DNA of 7,254 bases from Alphaproteobacteria bacterium (GTDB lineage: Bacteria; Pseudomonadota; Alphaproteobacteria; Rickettsiales; UBA1997): NCBI GenBank assembly GCA_016869775.1, contig VGDJ01000061.1, positions 1 to 7,254 on the forward strand. The letters run 5' to 3'. This document shows, piece after piece, positions 5,203-7,254 of this stretch. Below the pieces are notes generated by a model. It made no database searches, was not told where the DNA came from, and saw nothing but the letters and a program-made list of their open reading frames with translations. The translations under genes were made by a program, and so were the position numbers. Position 1 is the first letter of the stretch; every line of letters starts with the position of its first letter.

Positions 5203-6696
5203 ATGCGCATAAATTTTATTAATGTTGCCAATAATTTGGGCACCAAAAATTATTCTGGACTCAAAAATTCAAAAACCACTTCATTAAACAAAAATACTTT
5301 ATCCATATATTTAATTTCTTCGGATTCTTTCAGCAAAAATAACACCAATGAATTCAAATCTCTCAAACAATCTTTTGATTTTGAAGCTAAATTTTTGCAA
5401 TCCGTAATTATGTCAGTCGAAAATTCAATTTCGTTATATTTTGGAATTGGTGAAATTTCTAAACTAAATGATATCAAGCTCAATAAAATTGGGGCGAGAA
5501 TTTTAAGCACCGCCAATGGCATGAAATATGGCTCGGTCAATATTTATTTTAAAGATCATGATAACTCATCAACCGTTGTCAATATTGCGTTTGGGGCCTT
5601 GCTTCAATCTTACCGATTTAACAAATATTTTGAGAAAAAACTCAAAGATAAAAATATAAAAATTAGCGACCTGAATTTTTTCACTAAACACAGCAAAGAT
5701 TGTCAGAAAATTTTTGGTGATCTTGATATTTTGGCCAAAAATATTTTCTTTGTTCGAGATTTAGTCTCTGAACCATCTAACATTTTAAATCCCGAAAGTT
5801 ATGCCAAAATTTGCCAAAATATTAAAGTTAAGGGCCTAGAGATTGAAGTTTTGGGTGAAAAAGATATGGCTAAGCTTGGCATGAATTCGCTCTTGGGAGT
5901 GGGTGTCGGCAGTGTCAAAGAATCTAAGCTGGTGGTTTTAAAATGGTTTGGCGGTAAAAAAGGCGATCAACCCCTAGCTTTTGTTGGAAAGGGTGTGACT
6001 TTTGACACGGGCGGAATCTCAATCAAACCATCAACCAACATGGAAGATATGAAAACTGACATGGCTGGATCTGCTGTGGTAGTTGGTCTAATGCAAAATT
6101 TGGCGCAAAGACAAGCCAAAGTTAATGCGGTTGGAGTAATCGGTTTGGTTGAAAATATGCCATCAGGAAGCGCCCAAAGACCGGGTGATGTTGTTAAATC
6201 AATGTCGGGACAGACTATTGAGGTTATTAATACCGATGCTGAAGGGCGCTTGGTTCTGGCTGATGCTTTGCATTACACAAATACTAAGTTCAAACCAAAA
6301 TTGATAATCGATTTAGCAACTTTAACTGGTGCGATAATTGTTGCATTGGCGGATGTTTATGCCGGATTATTTAGTAATGATGATGAATTAGCTAAGCAAC
6401 TTGAGAAATGTGGGGATACTTCGGGTGAGAGAGTTTGGAGGCTTCCGCTTGGCGATGAATATGATGATATGATCAATTCCGATATCGCCGATATGAAAAA
6501 TGTCGGAAGCGGTCGAGGAGCTGGCAGTATCACTGCTGCACAGTTTTTACAAAGATTTGTTGGTTCCACAAAATGGGCTCATCTTGATATTGCTGGTGTT
6601 GCTTGGAAAGGGAAGGGTGACGCTTTAGCGCATAAAGGGGCGACCGGTTTTGGAGTTAGATTGCTCAATGAATTTGTCAAAAAATTTGAGAAATAA
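5203..6696 (+). CDS. pepA: Leucyl aminopeptidase (cytosol aminopeptidase, M17 family)
   Basis: This cytosolic dimetal exopeptidase removes N-terminal residues, especially leucine, from peptides; M17 enzymes are hexameric. The 497-residue length is standard. The N-terminal domain (about 1-165) is divergent and Asn/Lys/Ser-rich, as usual for this family. The catalytic domain is intact: metal ligands K263 and D268 (VGKGVTFDTGG), D286 (TDMAGSA), D345 and E347, and catalytic K275 and R349. The family signature NTDAEGRL is at 343-350. Every one of these is offset by exactly seven from the E. coli PepA numbering I recall, which supports both the identity and the start codon. In E. coli PepA also binds DNA, but nothing here shows that. 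It is the first gene of the plus-strand unit; murA begins three bases after its stop. Confidence 0.97.
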   Translation: MRINFINVANNLGTKNYSGLKNSKTTSLNKNTLSIYLISSDSFSKNNTNEFKSLKQSFDFEAKFLQSVIMSVENSISLYFGIGEISKLNDIKLNKIGARILSTANGMKYGSVNIYFKDHDNSSTVVNIAFGALLQSYRFNKYFEKKLKDKNIKISDLNFFTKHSKDCQKIFGDLDILAKNIFFVRDLVSEPSNILNPESYAKICQNIKVKGLEIEVLGEKDMAKLGMNSLLGVGVGSVKESKLVVLKWFGGKKGDQPLAFVGKGVTFDTGGISIKPSTNMEDMKTDMAGSAVVVGLMQNLAQRQAKVNAVGVIGLVENMPSGSAQRPGDVVKSMSGQTIEVINTDAEGRLVLADALHYTNTKFKPKLIIDLATLTGAIIVALADVYAGLFSNDDELAKQLEKCGDTSGERVWRLPLGDEYDDMINSDIADMKNVGSGRGAGSITAAQFLQRFVGSTKWAHLDIAGVAWKGKGDALAHKGATGFGVRLLNEFVKKFEK

Positions 6697-6699
6697 ATC

Positions 6700-7254
6700 A
6701 TGAAGAAATTAGTTATAAATGGAGGCAAGCCTCTTTTTGGTGAAGTTCAAATTGCCGGTGCCAAAAATGCTACGCTTCCTCTAATGGTGGCCTCAATTCT
6801 TAGTGATGAAAAACTTACCCTAACTAATCTTCCGCATGTTTCGGATATTTCTACAATGGCAAATTTATTGGTTAATTTAGGAGTAAAAATATCGCTCGAT
6901 GGTTTTGATAAAGAACTCGGAAATCAAGGTAGAGTAATAATTCTCGATGGTTCAAGTATCAATAATCCCTATGCTGACTATGATTTGGTTAGAAAAATGC
7001 GCGCCTCAATTTTTATCTTGGGACCGCTCTTAGCGCGTTGTGGTAAAGCTAAAGTTTCTTTACCGGGTGGTTGTGCAATTGGGACTCGTCCCGTTGACTT
7101 GCATCTCAAAGCTCTTGAGGCTTTGGGAGCAAAATTTGAGCTTAGCGACGGATATGTTGAGGGCGTTGTTCCTAGTGGAAGGCTTCAAGGTGCCGAAATT
7201 CATTTTGAAAAAATTTCAGTTGGAGCTACTGAAAATGCTATGATGGCAGGTTGT
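6700..7254 (+). CDS. murA: UDP-N-acetylglucosamine 1-carboxyvinyltransferase, 5' part
   Basis: MurA transfers enolpyruvate from phosphoenolpyruvate to UDP-N-acetylglucosamine, the first committed step of peptidoglycan synthesis, in the cytosol. The frame starts with ATG three bases after pepA and stays open for 185 codons to the end of the window, so roughly the C-terminal 55-60% of a normal 420-residue enzyme is missing from view. Visible family marks are MKKLVINGGKPLFGEVQIAG at the N-terminus, the substrate-binding K22/N23 (GAKNA), VRKMRASIFILGPLLAR (98-113) and the active-site loop LPGGCAIGTRPVDLH with C125 (the residue corresponding to E. coli C115) and R130. Having Cys rather than Asp there implies the usual fosfomycin-reactive form. 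Its presence indicates that the organism can at least begin making peptidoglycan precursors. It is co-transcribed with pepA by spacing. Confidence 0.97.
   Translation, partial: MKKLVINGGKPLFGEVQIAGAKNATLPLMVASILSDEKLTLTNLPHVSDISTMANLLVNLGVKISLDGFDKELGNQGRVIILDGSSINNPYADYDLVRKMRASIFILGPLLARCGKAKVSLPGGCAIGTRPVDLHLKALEALGAKFELSDGYVEGVVPSGRLQGAEIHFEKISVGATENAMMAGC

Overview
This AT-rich window most likely comes from an alphaproteobacterium of the Rickettsiales type, perhaps a Midichloria-like lineage. The evidence is the low GC content, the codon usage, a PepA/MurA pair whose sequences read as rickettsial-like, and a cbb3 oxidase, which is known in Midichloria but absent from classical Rickettsia. 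The taxonomic placement is an inference made from memory, without any database search.

Layout. Bases 1-321 hold the end of an uncharacterised plus-strand reading frame with a Gln/Pro/Ser-rich tail, open at the window edge. Bases 322-784 have no intact gene. They contain a broken minus-strand remnant resembling the C-terminus of a short-chain-dehydrogenase-type L-threonine dehydrogenase / NAD-dependent sugar epimerase, followed by stop-riddled AT-rich DNA. Bases 785-5010 form a compact minus-strand block, transcribed in the order DsbD_2/SafE-type membrane protein, ccoN, ccoO, ccoQ, ccoP. Bases 5011-5202 are the divergent intergenic region. On the plus strand pepA (5203-6696) follows, and three bases later murA (from 6700, cut by the window end).

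Function. CcoN, CcoO and CcoP together make a cbb3-type cytochrome c oxidase, a high-affinity terminal oxidase suited to low oxygen. CcoQ is the small accessory subunit. The membrane protein at the head of the block has Cys and Met/His motifs typical of the DsbD_2 family and probably helps with copper or thiol handling during oxidase assembly. The usual assembly genes ccoGHIS are not next to ccoP. The pepA-murA pair is ordinary housekeeping: a dimetal leucyl aminopeptidase and the first committed enzyme of peptidoglycan synthesis.

The most unusual feature is a set of short, exact or near-exact tandem duplications within the oxidase block and its promoter region. There is an 18-bp pair spanning the ccoP stop, a 21-bp in-frame pair in ccoQ, a 13-bp array spanning the stop of the DsbD_2 gene, a 12-bp near-repeat inside that gene, and a 14-bp pair upstream that duplicates a TATAAT box. 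I found no comparable repeats in pepA or murA by eye. I found no RNA gene, CRISPR array, insertion sequence or convincing intrinsic terminator, and no clearly new biological system.
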